Origin: Cellvibrionaceae bacterium 1162T.S.0a.05
GTDB lineage: Bacteria; Pseudomonadota; Gammaproteobacteria; Pseudomonadales; Cellvibrionaceae
DNA: 64,000 nt
Direction: 5' to 3'
Assembly: GCA_000964245.1 (NCBI GenBank)
Contig: LANB01000001.1
Location: 1 to 64,000 of the forward strand
In this document: positions 9,815 through 18,029 of the stretch, piece by piece
Numbering within the stretch: the stretch's first letter is position 1
How the letters are laid out: each line of letters starts with the position of its first letter
Made by a program: the position numbers and the translations under genes
The notes under the pieces: generated by a model
Seen by the model: the letters and a program-made list of their open reading frames with translations, nothing else
What the model was told of the DNA's origin: nothing
Database searches by the model: none

Positions 9815-10162
9815 AGAAGGGGACCACCCATAACACATCCATTAACAGGATTAGCTTACCTGGGCAAACACACGGCGGCAATAGCGGATGAAACACTGAA
9901 AAACTTGACCTATTACGCACTTATTGGCTGTCAAGTGGGCAAACCAGGACTTGTGTGAGAAACTAATCCAACTGTTTGCAAGGCATTGAAAATGCTATGC
10001 GGGTCCGCGGCCTATGGACCCCAATCAAAAAAACCAGATCGATTAAAAAGACGATAGAACAGAAAAATAACCAATAAAACCAATAAAGAAGCTTCATAAA
10101 AAAGCTGTGAACTCAACAGCGAATAAGAAGACCCAAAAAAACAACAGTTCAGGATGGTAATC
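9815..10162. other. Divergent intergenic region between pncC and the receiver gene
   Basis: No gene is seen in these 348 nt. The part near 10020-10150 is A-rich and probably carries the promoter for the plus-strand gene. A GC-rich hairpin (GGGTCC, 9-nt loop, GGACCC) lies at 10001-10021. No T-run follows it on either strand, so it is not a typical terminator. Confidence 0.5.
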
Positions 10163-11488
10163 ATGCAACGGGCGCTGATAGTCGACGATTCAAAAACTGC
10201 ACAGATACGTCTTAAAAAGATGTTGCAACCTTACGATCTACAGGTCGACACCGCACAATCCGGAGAGGATGCACTCGCCTATCTCAGCTACCGAACCCCC
10301 GTCGTTATCTTTATGGATCACACCATGGAGGGCATGGACGGTTTTGAGGCGCTTAAAATCATTAAAGCCAACCCCAATACCGCAATGATACCTGTTGTGA
10401 TGTACACAGCCCAAAAAGGGGATGTGTATGTGGGCCAAGCCCGCGCGCTCGGCGCACAGGAAATTCTATCGAAAGAAGTGATTAAGCCGTCCAACCTGGA
10501 AAAGGTCTTGAGGAACCTGAATATTCGCCCGCGCGACACAGACAGCTCACAGGCCCCAACGAACAGAGCCAGCAGTGAAAAATCGCCGGCCGAGGATAAA
10601 CAACTCAACCAGATACGCTCGCAGATCGCGCGACTCTTTGAGATTCACATCGCAGACGTACGCACCCAGATTACTGAAAACACCAAGTTTATTGTTCGGC
10701 GTTTAAGTCGGGATCTCGAAAAGCGCAACGAAGCTGAACTCATACCCAAAGATAACAGTGGCGACTTAAGTGAAGCTGTTATTGACCGAGAGGTCGCCGC
10801 TGAGCGTTCGCGTTTGGGACTGGTCTCTAGCTCACTATTGATATTGATATTGCTGGCCATAGGCGCGCTCGCCTGGCTGATTGTGGATACTCGCGAGCAA
10901 ATTAAAACACCTGTTTCTCAAGTTCCGCTTCCCGTCCAGGATAACAGCGAAATCAATGCCGCCCTTGCGGCTGTCGTTGACATGCGCAACCGCCTCACTC
11001 AAATGCAGCAAGATAATCGACGCCTGCTTACGACTTTGAGCTGGGCCCTCGAAAATGACTTACGCTTTCCATTTGGAAGCCCCGCCCTCGGTGAAAACCA
11101 GGTTAACAAGCTTTATTCATTGGTTTATATGCTGGATAACGCGGGGTTCGCTGGCAACATCGTTCTTGAAATCCACACAGGTAATTTCTGTTTAACGGAA
11201 GGCGTCAGTGGAAATTGGGTGTTGGCGCCGCCTGAGACACCCGTCACGGCCTGTACTCCCGCAAATGACTTAAGCATTAATGATGATAATGGCGATTACC
11301 TCAGTATCGAATATTTAAACTTCGAACAAACTGCCAGCCCTCTTACCGATGGTCATATCACCCTGGAAGTGGATTATGTGGGCGGCAGTCAGGCGCGCTA
11401 CCCCTACCCACCCCTGAGCACCCAAACCACCGCCGAAGAGTGGAATAAAGCCGCCGCTCTGAATAACCGTCTGTCATTGGTCTTTTAA
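10163..11488 (+). CDS. Membrane-anchored response-regulator receiver with periplasmic C-terminal domain
   Basis: Residues 1-120 are a complete CheY-like receiver: acidic pair D8-D9, phospho-acceptor D52 (FMDHTMEGMDGFE), the YTA switch and the K of LSKEV. Residues 120-215 are a charged, helical cytoplasmic linker. One membrane segment follows (LVSSSLLILILLAIGALAWLIV, about 218-240), then a short coiled coil and a roughly 200-residue domain that should be periplasmic. No DNA-binding, GGDEF, EAL or kinase domain is present. I do not recognise the C-terminal domain; it has two Cys (NFCLTEG, VTACTP) that could form a disulfide. The ATG at 10163 has AGGA 8 nt upstream and is preferred to ATG 10154. 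Phosphorylation inside the cell might be relayed across the membrane, which is unusual for a receiver. Confidence 0.8.
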   Translation: MQRALIVDDSKTAQIRLKKMLQPYDLQVDTAQSGEDALAYLSYRTPVVIFMDHTMEGMDGFEALKIIKANPNTAMIPVVMYTAQKGDVYVGQARALGAQEILSKEVIKPSNLEKVLRNLNIRPRDTDSSQAPTNRASSEKSPAEDKQLNQIRSQIARLFEIHIADVRTQITENTKFIVRRLSRDLEKRNEAELIPKDNSGDLSEAVIDREVAAERSRLGLVSSSLLILILLAIGALAWLIVDTREQIKTPVSQVPLPVQDNSEINAALAAVVDMRNRLTQMQQDNRRLLTTLSWALENDLRFPFGSPALGENQVNKLYSLVYMLDNAGFAGNIVLEIHTGNFCLTEGVSGNWVLAPPETPVTACTPANDLSINDDNGDYLSIEYLNFEQTASPLTDGHITLEVDYVGGSQARYPYPPLSTQTTAEEWNKAAALNNRLSLVF

Positions 11489-11542
11489 TCCAACACACGA
11501 CTACACTAGAATGTAAGTTCAGATTTCAGCTCAGGACGTGCT

Positions 11543-11986
11543 GTGAAAAAACTCATTATAAAATCCGTCATGATGGTATTGGTGATGCTGGGCATTTCCA
11601 ATTACGGCTTGTATCTCATGACCGGTAAATCCCCGTTTTCCGATATCGGTGTCCCCAAGGTCTCGGTAGAAGACCTCAACCCCCTTCCTGCAAAACCGGA
11701 GACCGCCTATAAATGGGTCGATGAAAAGGGGATTACACACTATTCAAACGAGAAACCGCCACAAGAACCCGAAAAAGTTGAGGTCATGGAAGTGGACCCC
11801 AATGTTAATTTGATTCAAAGTGTTGAGGTTGCCGAGAAAAAAGAAGAGCCCGGCGAAACCATCGGCGTCGAAGGGCCTTTGTACAAGCCAGAAACCATTC
11901 AAAAGTTACTGAACGATGCGAAAGATGTAGAACGAAAACTGGAAGAACGGGCTAAAGCTCAGGAGGAGATTATTAACAGCCTCTAA
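11543..11986 (+). CDS. DUF4124-containing membrane-anchored protein
   Basis: A 147-residue protein with an N-terminal membrane segment or signal anchor (SVMMVLVMLGISNYGLYLM) and a DUF4124 motif at about residues 50-75 (AYKWVDEKGITHYSNEKPP), a small periplasmic domain of unknown function common in gammaproteobacteria. The rest is charged and ends in a predicted helix (ERKLEERAKAQEEIINSL). The start is GTG at 11543, with AGGA 6 nt upstream. It lies 54 nt after the receiver gene on the same strand and may be co-transcribed. Confidence 0.75.
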   Translation: MKKLIIKSVMMVLVMLGISNYGLYLMTGKSPFSDIGVPKVSVEDLNPLPAKPETAYKWVDEKGITHYSNEKPPQEPEKVEVMEVDPNVNLIQSVEVAEKKEEPGETIGVEGPLYKPETIQKLLNDAKDVERKLEERAKAQEEIINSL

Positions 11987-12059
11987 ACGCTCACGTTATA
12001 CCTGGTAAACTTGAGCCACTTTCCAAAAGTGACAAATAAAATTAAAACCAGGAATTCCC

Positions 12060-13850
12060 ATGTACAGACCCCTTCTCGTTTGCTTATCCATATTCTGCTC
12101 CCTGACTATGGCAGTGCACGGCCATGCCCTGATCCAAAATCCGGACGCACGCAACCAGCAAAGTTTAAACGGCGATTGGCACATCATCGTCGACCCCTAT
12201 GAGAATGGTTTTTACAATCACCGCTATGAAGAGAAGCCTAACGGCTACTTCAAGGATGCAAAAATGCAGCATCCATCGGATTTGATCGAATATAATTTCT
12301 CTGCATCACCCACACTTCGCGTGCCGGGTGACTGGAATTCACAAAAAGAGAGTTTGTTTTTTTACGAAGGGACAATTTGGTATCGCAAAGCCTTCGAAAG
12401 TAAAAAACAAAACGGTAAGCGTTACATTCTCTACTTCGATGCTGTGAATTACGAAGCCATTGTCTATTTAAACGGTGAAAAACTCGGACGGCATGAAGGT
12501 GGCTTCACTGCCTTTCAATTCGATGCCACCAAAGCCCTTAAAAAAGGCATGAACACCCTGGTAGTCAAAGTCAATAATCGACGTGAACGCGACTTCATTC
12601 CAACTGTAAACACGGACTGGTGGAATTACGGTGGCATCACAAGGCCTGTTCGTTTGCTCGAAGTGCCGCAAGACTACCTCGCTGACTACACTGTTAAATT
12701 ACAAAACGATAAAATTGCGTTTCATGCTGTAAGCAGCAGTCAGAAAAAAAACCAGACAATACGCTTACACATTCCTGAACTTGGTATCAACGAAAAATAC
12801 TCAACCGACGGCGAAGGTAAAGTTACAGCGATTCTGAAAGCAAAACCTGAACTTTGGACACCCGAAAACCCCAAGCGTTATTCGCTTACGGTAAGTCTTA
12901 ACGGGGAAAAAATTAAGGACAATATTGGCTTTCGAGATATTGCCATTCGTAACGGCGATATATTGCTAAATGGTAAGCCCGTGTTTCTCAAAGGTATTAG
13001 TATTCATGAAGAAGCCCCAACACGCGAGGGCCGGGCATGGACTGAAGAAGATGCAAGAACGACGCTAACATGGGCGAAAGAATTGGGTTGTAATTTCATT
13101 CGTCTCGCCCACTACCCGCACAATGAAGCCATGCTGAAAGTCGCCGACGAGATGGGGCTACTGGTCTGGTCCGAGATCCCGGTTTATTGGACGGTCTTGT
13201 TTGAGCGTGAAGACGTTTATGCAAAAGCGGAACAACAACTTGAAGAAATGATTGAGCGTGATAAAAACCGCGCCTCCATTATTCTTTGGTCTGTTGCAAA
13301 CGAAACACCCAATCATCAAGTTCGCCTGGCATTTCTTAAAAAGTTGGTCAAGAAAGCGCGTCAACTCGATAACAGCCGTTTAATTACAGCAGCAATGGAC
13401 ACCCAAACAGACAACGGCGGGTCAAAAATTATTGACGACCCCCTGGCAGGCGAAGTCGATGTCATTGGCGTGAACAGTTACTGCGGTTGGTACGGTGGCA
13501 CCCCTCAAAGCTGCGCCTCTCTTCACTGGCTTTCACCTTATAACAAACCCGTTATTATTAGCGAATTTGGCGGCGGTGCGCTGAAGGGCTTGCACGGTGA
13601 AGTCAATGAACGCTGGACAGAGGAATATCAGGCTGCCGTTTACGAACACAACCTGACAATGATCAGCAAGATGGATTTTGTCCGCGGCACAACGCCATGG
13701 ATTCTGAAAGATTTTCGCTCTCCGCGACGGCCGCTTCCCGTTATCCAGGACTACTGGAACCGCAAAGGCGTTCTCTCAGAAAAAGGCGAGCGCAAACTCG
13801 CCTGGAAAATTCTCCACGATTTTTATGAAAACCTGACAAGCAGTGAATAA
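12060..13850 (+). CDS. Exported glycoside hydrolase family 2 enzyme
   Basis: A 596-residue GH2 protein (beta-galactosidase/beta-glucuronidase/beta-mannosidase family) with a signal peptide (MYRPLLVCLSIFCSLTMAVHGHA). An N-terminal jelly-roll sugar-binding domain (FYEGTIWYRKAFE, LNGEKLGRHEGGFTAF) is followed by an Ig-like domain and a TIM barrel with FIRLAHYPHN. The predicted acid/base is E415 (SVANET) and the nucleophile E502 (ISEFGGGA). It is compact, with no extra C-terminal domains. AGGA lies 6 nt before the ATG. The 3' end overlaps the convergent GH94 gene by 28 nt. Substrate cannot be told from sequence; beta-glucuronidase-like activity is one possibility because of its size and the NYGG motif. 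Confidence 0.88.
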   Translation: MYRPLLVCLSIFCSLTMAVHGHALIQNPDARNQQSLNGDWHIIVDPYENGFYNHRYEEKPNGYFKDAKMQHPSDLIEYNFSASPTLRVPGDWNSQKESLFFYEGTIWYRKAFESKKQNGKRYILYFDAVNYEAIVYLNGEKLGRHEGGFTAFQFDATKALKKGMNTLVVKVNNRRERDFIPTVNTDWWNYGGITRPVRLLEVPQDYLADYTVKLQNDKIAFHAVSSSQKKNQTIRLHIPELGINEKYSTDGEGKVTAILKAKPELWTPENPKRYSLTVSLNGEKIKDNIGFRDIAIRNGDILLNGKPVFLKGISIHEEAPTREGRAWTEEDARTTLTWAKELGCNFIRLAHYPHNEAMLKVADEMGLLVWSEIPVYWTVLFEREDVYAKAEQQLEEMIERDKNRASIILWSVANETPNHQVRLAFLKKLVKKARQLDNSRLITAAMDTQTDNGGSKIIDDPLAGEVDVIGVNSYCGWYGGTPQSCASLHWLSPYNKPVIISEFGGGALKGLHGEVNERWTEEYQAAVYEHNLTMISKMDFVRGTTPWILKDFRSPRRPLPVIQDYWNRKGVLSEKGERKLAWKILHDFYENLTSSE

Positions 13851-16183
13851 TTTTTTCCTGCTTCAATATTTTCAACAAGGGCTTGCTTGAGTTTGTCACC
13901 GTCAAGAATACACTCCGGTTCTTGCAGGCCCTCTACTCTCTGAAAATGCACATTAAATGTTGCTGCGCGAAACTCTCGTTGCACTTTGGCTTCATCCCAA
14001 TCGCGAGGAAGCCTGGGTTTAATTCGTAGGCCTTCAGGGCAGCCCTGCAAACCGAACAGCCCTTCAACCACCGAACGGTACACCCAACTGACCGTACCCG
14101 TATTAAAAAGTTGGCTGGAACGGCCGGCGGTGCGTGGGAATTGATAATAGGCACCTCGGTAGTAATTCGGAATATAGTTCGGCATTTGGCCACGCTGCAA
14201 ATAATCTTCATCATTTGGCCCGGCAATCATTTTACGCAACACGTCAAATCCGCGATCCGCTTCGCCAATACAGTACAAACCCCAAGCATAGAAGGCAGCC
14301 GCATGATTATAAATAGAGCCATTTTCTGCTGCACCAGGATGCTTTTGAGTTACGCGACCCACATCTTCGCGCATGGCGGTATAGGCGGGCGCAAGCATCA
14401 TCACACCATAAGGGGTATCCAATTGCGCATCGATGGCCTGTAATATTTTTGTGGTTTTTTGCTGGTCTGCAGTTCCCGCCATTAAAGCCCAGGAATTTGG
14501 ATTCAGAAAGATTCGGCCTTCCTTATCATCAGCAATTCCGAAAACTTTACCGTCATCCGTGATTCCCCGCCCGTACCAGGCACCATCCCAGACATGTTGA
14601 TTGACTGCAGCATTAATCTCCTCGGCGCCCGCAGAAAATTCTGCGGCAGTTTTCTCATCACCAAGGTGCTTGCACACTTCAGACCAAAGGTTTAGTGCAT
14701 AGGCTGTGGCGACACTAAGCCAGGCTGATACGCCTTTACCTTTGTAACCCACCATATTCATCGGATCGTTCCAATCACCCTGCGCAATAAAATTCAAGCC
14801 ACGCTCATCGCGATCCTTCAATAACCAACGCATCGCTCGATCGATACGCTCCTTGACGCTAAAAATTTCATCGCTGTTTTTCCACTGCGAAATTTTTTCA
14901 TCGAGGAAGGCATAGTCGTTGGTTTCGTTGAGATAGGCTTGCAAGCACACGGGCAACCAAACACAGTGATCGGTATGCGGGATTTGATTGATATATTTTA
15001 GTTCTGCATCTTCACGCAGCAGAATACCATCGGGCATCGCCCCGCTCTCCTCCTGTTGCGCGAGCGCCCAGCGGAAGGCATCGCGTGTCACTTCGGGCTT
15101 GATAAAACTCATACCCATACTATCTTGCAAATAGTTTCGTGTTTGCGGGTCAGTCGATAAACGATTTACGTCGCCGTGATAAAAAACCTGGCGCGGCAAC
15201 CAGACGTTGATAAAATTATCAAAATGTTCGTCAGGCGTGGATATATTCAACACACCCTTTCCACCCGCCACATAAGCGGCGTAGGCAGCCTTGTTTTTCG
15301 CAAAATCCTTATCAGCAAAAAAACGTTCGCGAGTTTGCATGATCTCCTGTTCATTCAGCGCGGGACCTAACAGAAAGCGGTAGTTTTCGGTTTGTTCAAT
15401 GTCCAGATTTAAACGGTACTGCAAAATCGCGGCAGGCGTCTCATAGAGCGCATCGCCTTTTGTTAATTCTTCACGCTTCACACCATCTGGCTGACTGATT
15501 CCACCCTCACCTTCAAACGTGTCCCTGCAGGCCTCCCAGGAAGTCGGTTCCCTGTCATGCAGGAAAAAGGTAAGGTCCTTGAGGTTCTTGTTTTTAAAAT
15601 AATCATCAAGCTTTTGATAAGGTGTCACACAGCGACCTATCACGCCGCCCAGTGTTTCACTGTAGGCCGCAGATTGGTTCATCCAACTCATAAAACCGAA
15701 AGGTATATAGGGGTAGAGACTGATCTTACGCGGGCGACCACTCACATTACGCACACTCACCCGCCAAAGTTCAACAACGGCATCACAGGGAATACTCAAT
15801 TCCAGCTGCACTTCAATTCCCAAATGTTCGACTGTCCAACGAATATCATTTAACCCGGGGGCGAATTCAAAGCGTGTTGTTTTAGTGCGAATCGGTTCAT
15901 GTGGTGCCGAGAAAATCTCGCCCGTTTCTTCGTCTTTTACAATGAAAAATCGACCTGGGGAATGGGCAAAAAAGGGCTGCTCCGGGAGCATAAAAATTTT
16001 GCCCTCAACGATCGGTTGATAGGTATATTTTGAAGGTTCGGGTTGCATATGCTGGGCTATCGCATAGCCACGACAGCCTACCTGGATCATCATTTTGTTA
16101 TTCCATAAAAACCCTGAAGCGTGCGGCATGGCCGTTGGGCTTTCCAGGATACAACGCGTACCCTCTTCCGTTTTACGTATCAT
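13823..16183 (-). CDS. GH94 phosphorylase, probably cellobionic acid phosphorylase
   Basis: A 786-residue cytoplasmic GH94 enzyme without signal peptide. The segments SGFLWNNKMM, CRGYAIAQHMQPEP and FMSWMNQSAAYSE, and the catalytic-acid motif GDWNDPMN (acid Asp near residue 470), resemble the cellobionic acid phosphorylases of Saccharophagus and Xanthomonas more than cellobiose or chitobiose phosphorylases, which usually open with a YGHFD-type motif. The reaction would convert cellobionate and phosphate to glucose-1-phosphate and gluconate, handling the aldonic-acid ends that oxidative cellulases make. The ATG at 16183 has AAAGGT 8 nt upstream; the 18-residue extension from 16237 is not used. 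A GPH transporter is encoded immediately upstream on the same strand, separated by a terminator hairpin. Confidence 0.85.
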   Translation of the reverse strand: MIRKTEEGTRCILESPTAMPHASGFLWNNKMMIQVGCRGYAIAQHMQPEPSKYTYQPIVEGKIFMLPEQPFFAHSPGRFFIVKDEETGEIFSAPHEPIRTKTTRFEFAPGLNDIRWTVEHLGIEVQLELSIPCDAVVELWRVSVRNVSGRPRKISLYPYIPFGFMSWMNQSAAYSETLGGVIGRCVTPYQKLDDYFKNKNLKDLTFFLHDREPTSWEACRDTFEGEGGISQPDGVKREELTKGDALYETPAAILQYRLNLDIEQTENYRFLLGPALNEQEIMQTRERFFADKDFAKNKAAYAAYVAGGKGVLNISTPDEHFDNFINVWLPRQVFYHGDVNRLSTDPQTRNYLQDSMGMSFIKPEVTRDAFRWALAQQEESGAMPDGILLREDAELKYINQIPHTDHCVWLPVCLQAYLNETNDYAFLDEKISQWKNSDEIFSVKERIDRAMRWLLKDRDERGLNFIAQGDWNDPMNMVGYKGKGVSAWLSVATAYALNLWSEVCKHLGDEKTAAEFSAGAEEINAAVNQHVWDGAWYGRGITDDGKVFGIADDKEGRIFLNPNSWALMAGTADQQKTTKILQAIDAQLDTPYGVMMLAPAYTAMREDVGRVTQKHPGAAENGSIYNHAAAFYAWGLYCIGEADRGFDVLRKMIAGPNDEDYLQRGQMPNYIPNYYRGAYYQFPRTAGRSSQLFNTGTVSWVYRSVVEGLFGLQGCPEGLRIKPRLPRDWDEAKVQREFRAATFNVHFQRVEGLQEPECILDGDKLKQALVENIEAGKNYSLLVRFS

Positions 16184-16212
16184 TTGATTTACCTTTAATA
16201 CAAAAGAGATAC

Positions 16213-16240
16213 AAAAAAATGCGGCGAAATGCCGCATTTT
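16213..16240 (-). terminator. Intrinsic terminator between GPH transporter and GH94
   Basis: A perfect 10-bp stem (AAAATGCGGC / GCCGCATTTT) with a 5-nt loop, followed on the minus strand by a run of seven T. It sits between the transporter stop and the phosphorylase start. Either the two genes are separately transcribed or read-through sets their ratio. Confidence 0.8.
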
Positions 16241-16262
16241 GATCTTGCTTGTTTATAGAAAA

Positions 16263-17900
16263 TTAAGTGTCGTTTTCTGCCTGACGTGCTTTTAAATCGC
16301 CCTGAATCTTTTCGAGGAATTCGCCACTGAGTTCGTAGTACTTGAGTGCAAAAATGGCGACCAGGGCAAACAAACCCGGGATTACTGTCTGGATTAATAC
16401 AATCCCCATGAGCGAGCCGCCTGTCTGCGCTTCATTTGCAGCGTAGCCCAGGAAAGCCAATACAAATAACATGCCCGCAGACCCCAGTGTACCGCCAAGT
16501 TTTTGCGAAAAGGTTGCTGCCGAGAAAGTCATGGCGGTCGCACGGCGACCGGTTTTCCATTCGTTATAGTCTGCCGCATCTGCGTACATGGACCAGGTCA
16601 AGGGCGACTTGGGACCCAAAGCAAGACTAATGAGAATATTCAGCAAAAACATTAGATAAATTTCAAAAGGCATGGAAGCACTATCGATCACCTCTCCATT
16701 ACCTTTAACTCTACGCACACTAATTACCTTGTCTTTGGCATCGCTCAATACAAGCTCAACCGACGTTTCCGTCAATACCACCTCATCCTTGATGATCCAG
16801 AAAACTTTTTCATGACTAATCCATTGGTAGCTATCACCTTCGCTATGCGCTTCGCCCAATAAATCATTGGCATTCAATGTCACTTCTTCAGTGGTGACCG
16901 TCACCACTCCCGTCGCTTCCGGCTTGGGTACAAAAACAAAGGCAATGGATAATGCACCGACTATTCCCATCAATACCATTAACAGTTTTGCCTTATCCAT
17001 AAAGCGTGTTAACAAGGGCGTGCTTACTGCGCCGATCATGTAAGCAAAATTCTGCAGGCCGATGTATGCCCCCATTAAATCCGGGCGCTCAACAAAATAC
17101 TTGAAGTAATAACTGGCTGAGCCATTGCGCATAGTCAAGGTGACCATAATGATCATCGCGAGTGCAAAAAGAATAAGCCAGGGACGATTTTCAAGGAGGT
17201 CAAGAATGTCCTGTTTTACCGGTGTTTTTTGACCAACTGGCGGCTGAATACGTTCCTTTGTAGTAAAAAAGGTTGTCAGGAATAGCAGCGTTGCAATGGA
17301 TGAGTACATCAGCATGGTTAGCTGCCAGCCTTTCGCCTGATCACCATTACCGAAAAAGTTAGCTAAATCGGGAGTCGCTGCACCCACAAAAATACCGGTG
17401 AAGTAGGCAAAGAAAAAACGAATTCCAAAGATTTTATTACGCTCGTCTGTATCCGCCGTTAAGACGCCTGAAAGCGAGGAATACGGTGTGCTCAAAATTG
17501 TGTAGCACAACATCATTGCAGAATAAGTCAGGTAGGCCCAAATTAGTTTACCGGTATCACTTAAATCCGGTGTACTCATGGTCAAGGTTGCCGCCGCAGC
17601 CATAGGCAGTGCGCCGAACAACAACCACGGACGAAACTTTCCGAACCGGGAATTGGTGCGATCCGCAATGGCGCCCATTGCGGGGTCGGTAAATGCATCA
17701 ATAACCTTGGTAACGATAAACATCCAGCCCGCCGCTGCCGGCGCAAGCCCGAAAATATCGGTATAAAAGTAGGATAAATATGATCCGATCAGGACCCAAT
17801 AGAAATTGAAACCGGCATCCCCGACACCGTAACCAATTTTCTCCTTAAGGCTTAGTTTTGCGGTGCGGTCTTCCGCACTCGTTTTTATGTTATTGCTCAC
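16263..17900 (-). CDS. GPH-family sugar:cation symporter with periplasmic insertion
   Basis: A 545-residue, 12-helix transporter of the glycoside-pentoside-hexuronide group (melibiose-carrier type), with YGVGDAGFNFYW in helix 1 and the loop motif DRTNSRFGKFRPWL. The GTG start at 17900 was chosen because AGGAG stands 8 nt before it; the longer ATG-initiated frame from 17978 has a poor N-terminus. Residues about 328-410 form a charged, beta-rich insertion (TVTTEEVTLNANDLL...KVISVRRVKGNGEV) between helices 9 and 10, which should face the periplasm; most GPH carriers lack it. Placed upstream of GH94 it may import cellobionate or another aldonic oligosaccharide. The substrate is inferred from position only. 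Confidence 0.87.
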   Translation of the reverse strand: MSNNIKTSAEDRTAKLSLKEKIGYGVGDAGFNFYWVLIGSYLSYFYTDIFGLAPAAAGWMFIVTKVIDAFTDPAMGAIADRTNSRFGKFRPWLLFGALPMAAAATLTMSTPDLSDTGKLIWAYLTYSAMMLCYTILSTPYSSLSGVLTADTDERNKIFGIRFFFAYFTGIFVGAATPDLANFFGNGDQAKGWQLTMLMYSSIATLLFLTTFFTTKERIQPPVGQKTPVKQDILDLLENRPWLILFALAMIIMVTLTMRNGSASYYFKYFVERPDLMGAYIGLQNFAYMIGAVSTPLLTRFMDKAKLLMVLMGIVGALSIAFVFVPKPEATGVVTVTTEEVTLNANDLLGEAHSEGDSYQWISHEKVFWIIKDEVVLTETSVELVLSDAKDKVISVRRVKGNGEVIDSASMPFEIYLMFLLNILISLALGPKSPLTWSMYADAADYNEWKTGRRATAMTFSAATFSQKLGGTLGSAGMLFVLAFLGYAANEAQTGGSLMGIVLIQTVIPGLFALVAIFALKYYELSGEFLEKIQGDLKARQAENDT

Positions 17901-17950
17901 AACAGTCACTCCTGAGAAGGCATTCATTATTATGGGCGCTAGGATAAACA

Positions 17951-17986
17951 CCCCGGCGGGGGAAATCCAGCAGGGCATAAGCTGGA
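17951..17986. promoter_or_regulatory. Inverted repeats in divergent promoter region
   Basis: Between the GPH transporter (minus) and the HD-domain gene (plus) lie two symmetric elements: CCCCGGCGGGG at 17951-17961, and TCCAGC / GCTGGA arms with a 9-nt spacer at 17966-17986. Their position 50-85 nt upstream of the transporter start suits an operator, but no regulator gene is adjacent. Confidence 0.35.
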
Positions 17987-18029
17987 AATATCCGCTACAT
18001 TTGATAATAGGGTCTCAATACTATTAATC

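Noticed and set aside
10001-10022. Hairpin GGGTCC/GGACCC as a terminator
   Set aside because: No T-run follows on either strand; pncC starts upstream and the next gene is divergent, so no transcript needs to end there.
16183-16237. Longer N-terminus for the GH94 enzyme
   Set aside because: The extra 18 residues overlap the terminator hairpin; the ATG at 16183 has a clear ribosome site and gives the family length.
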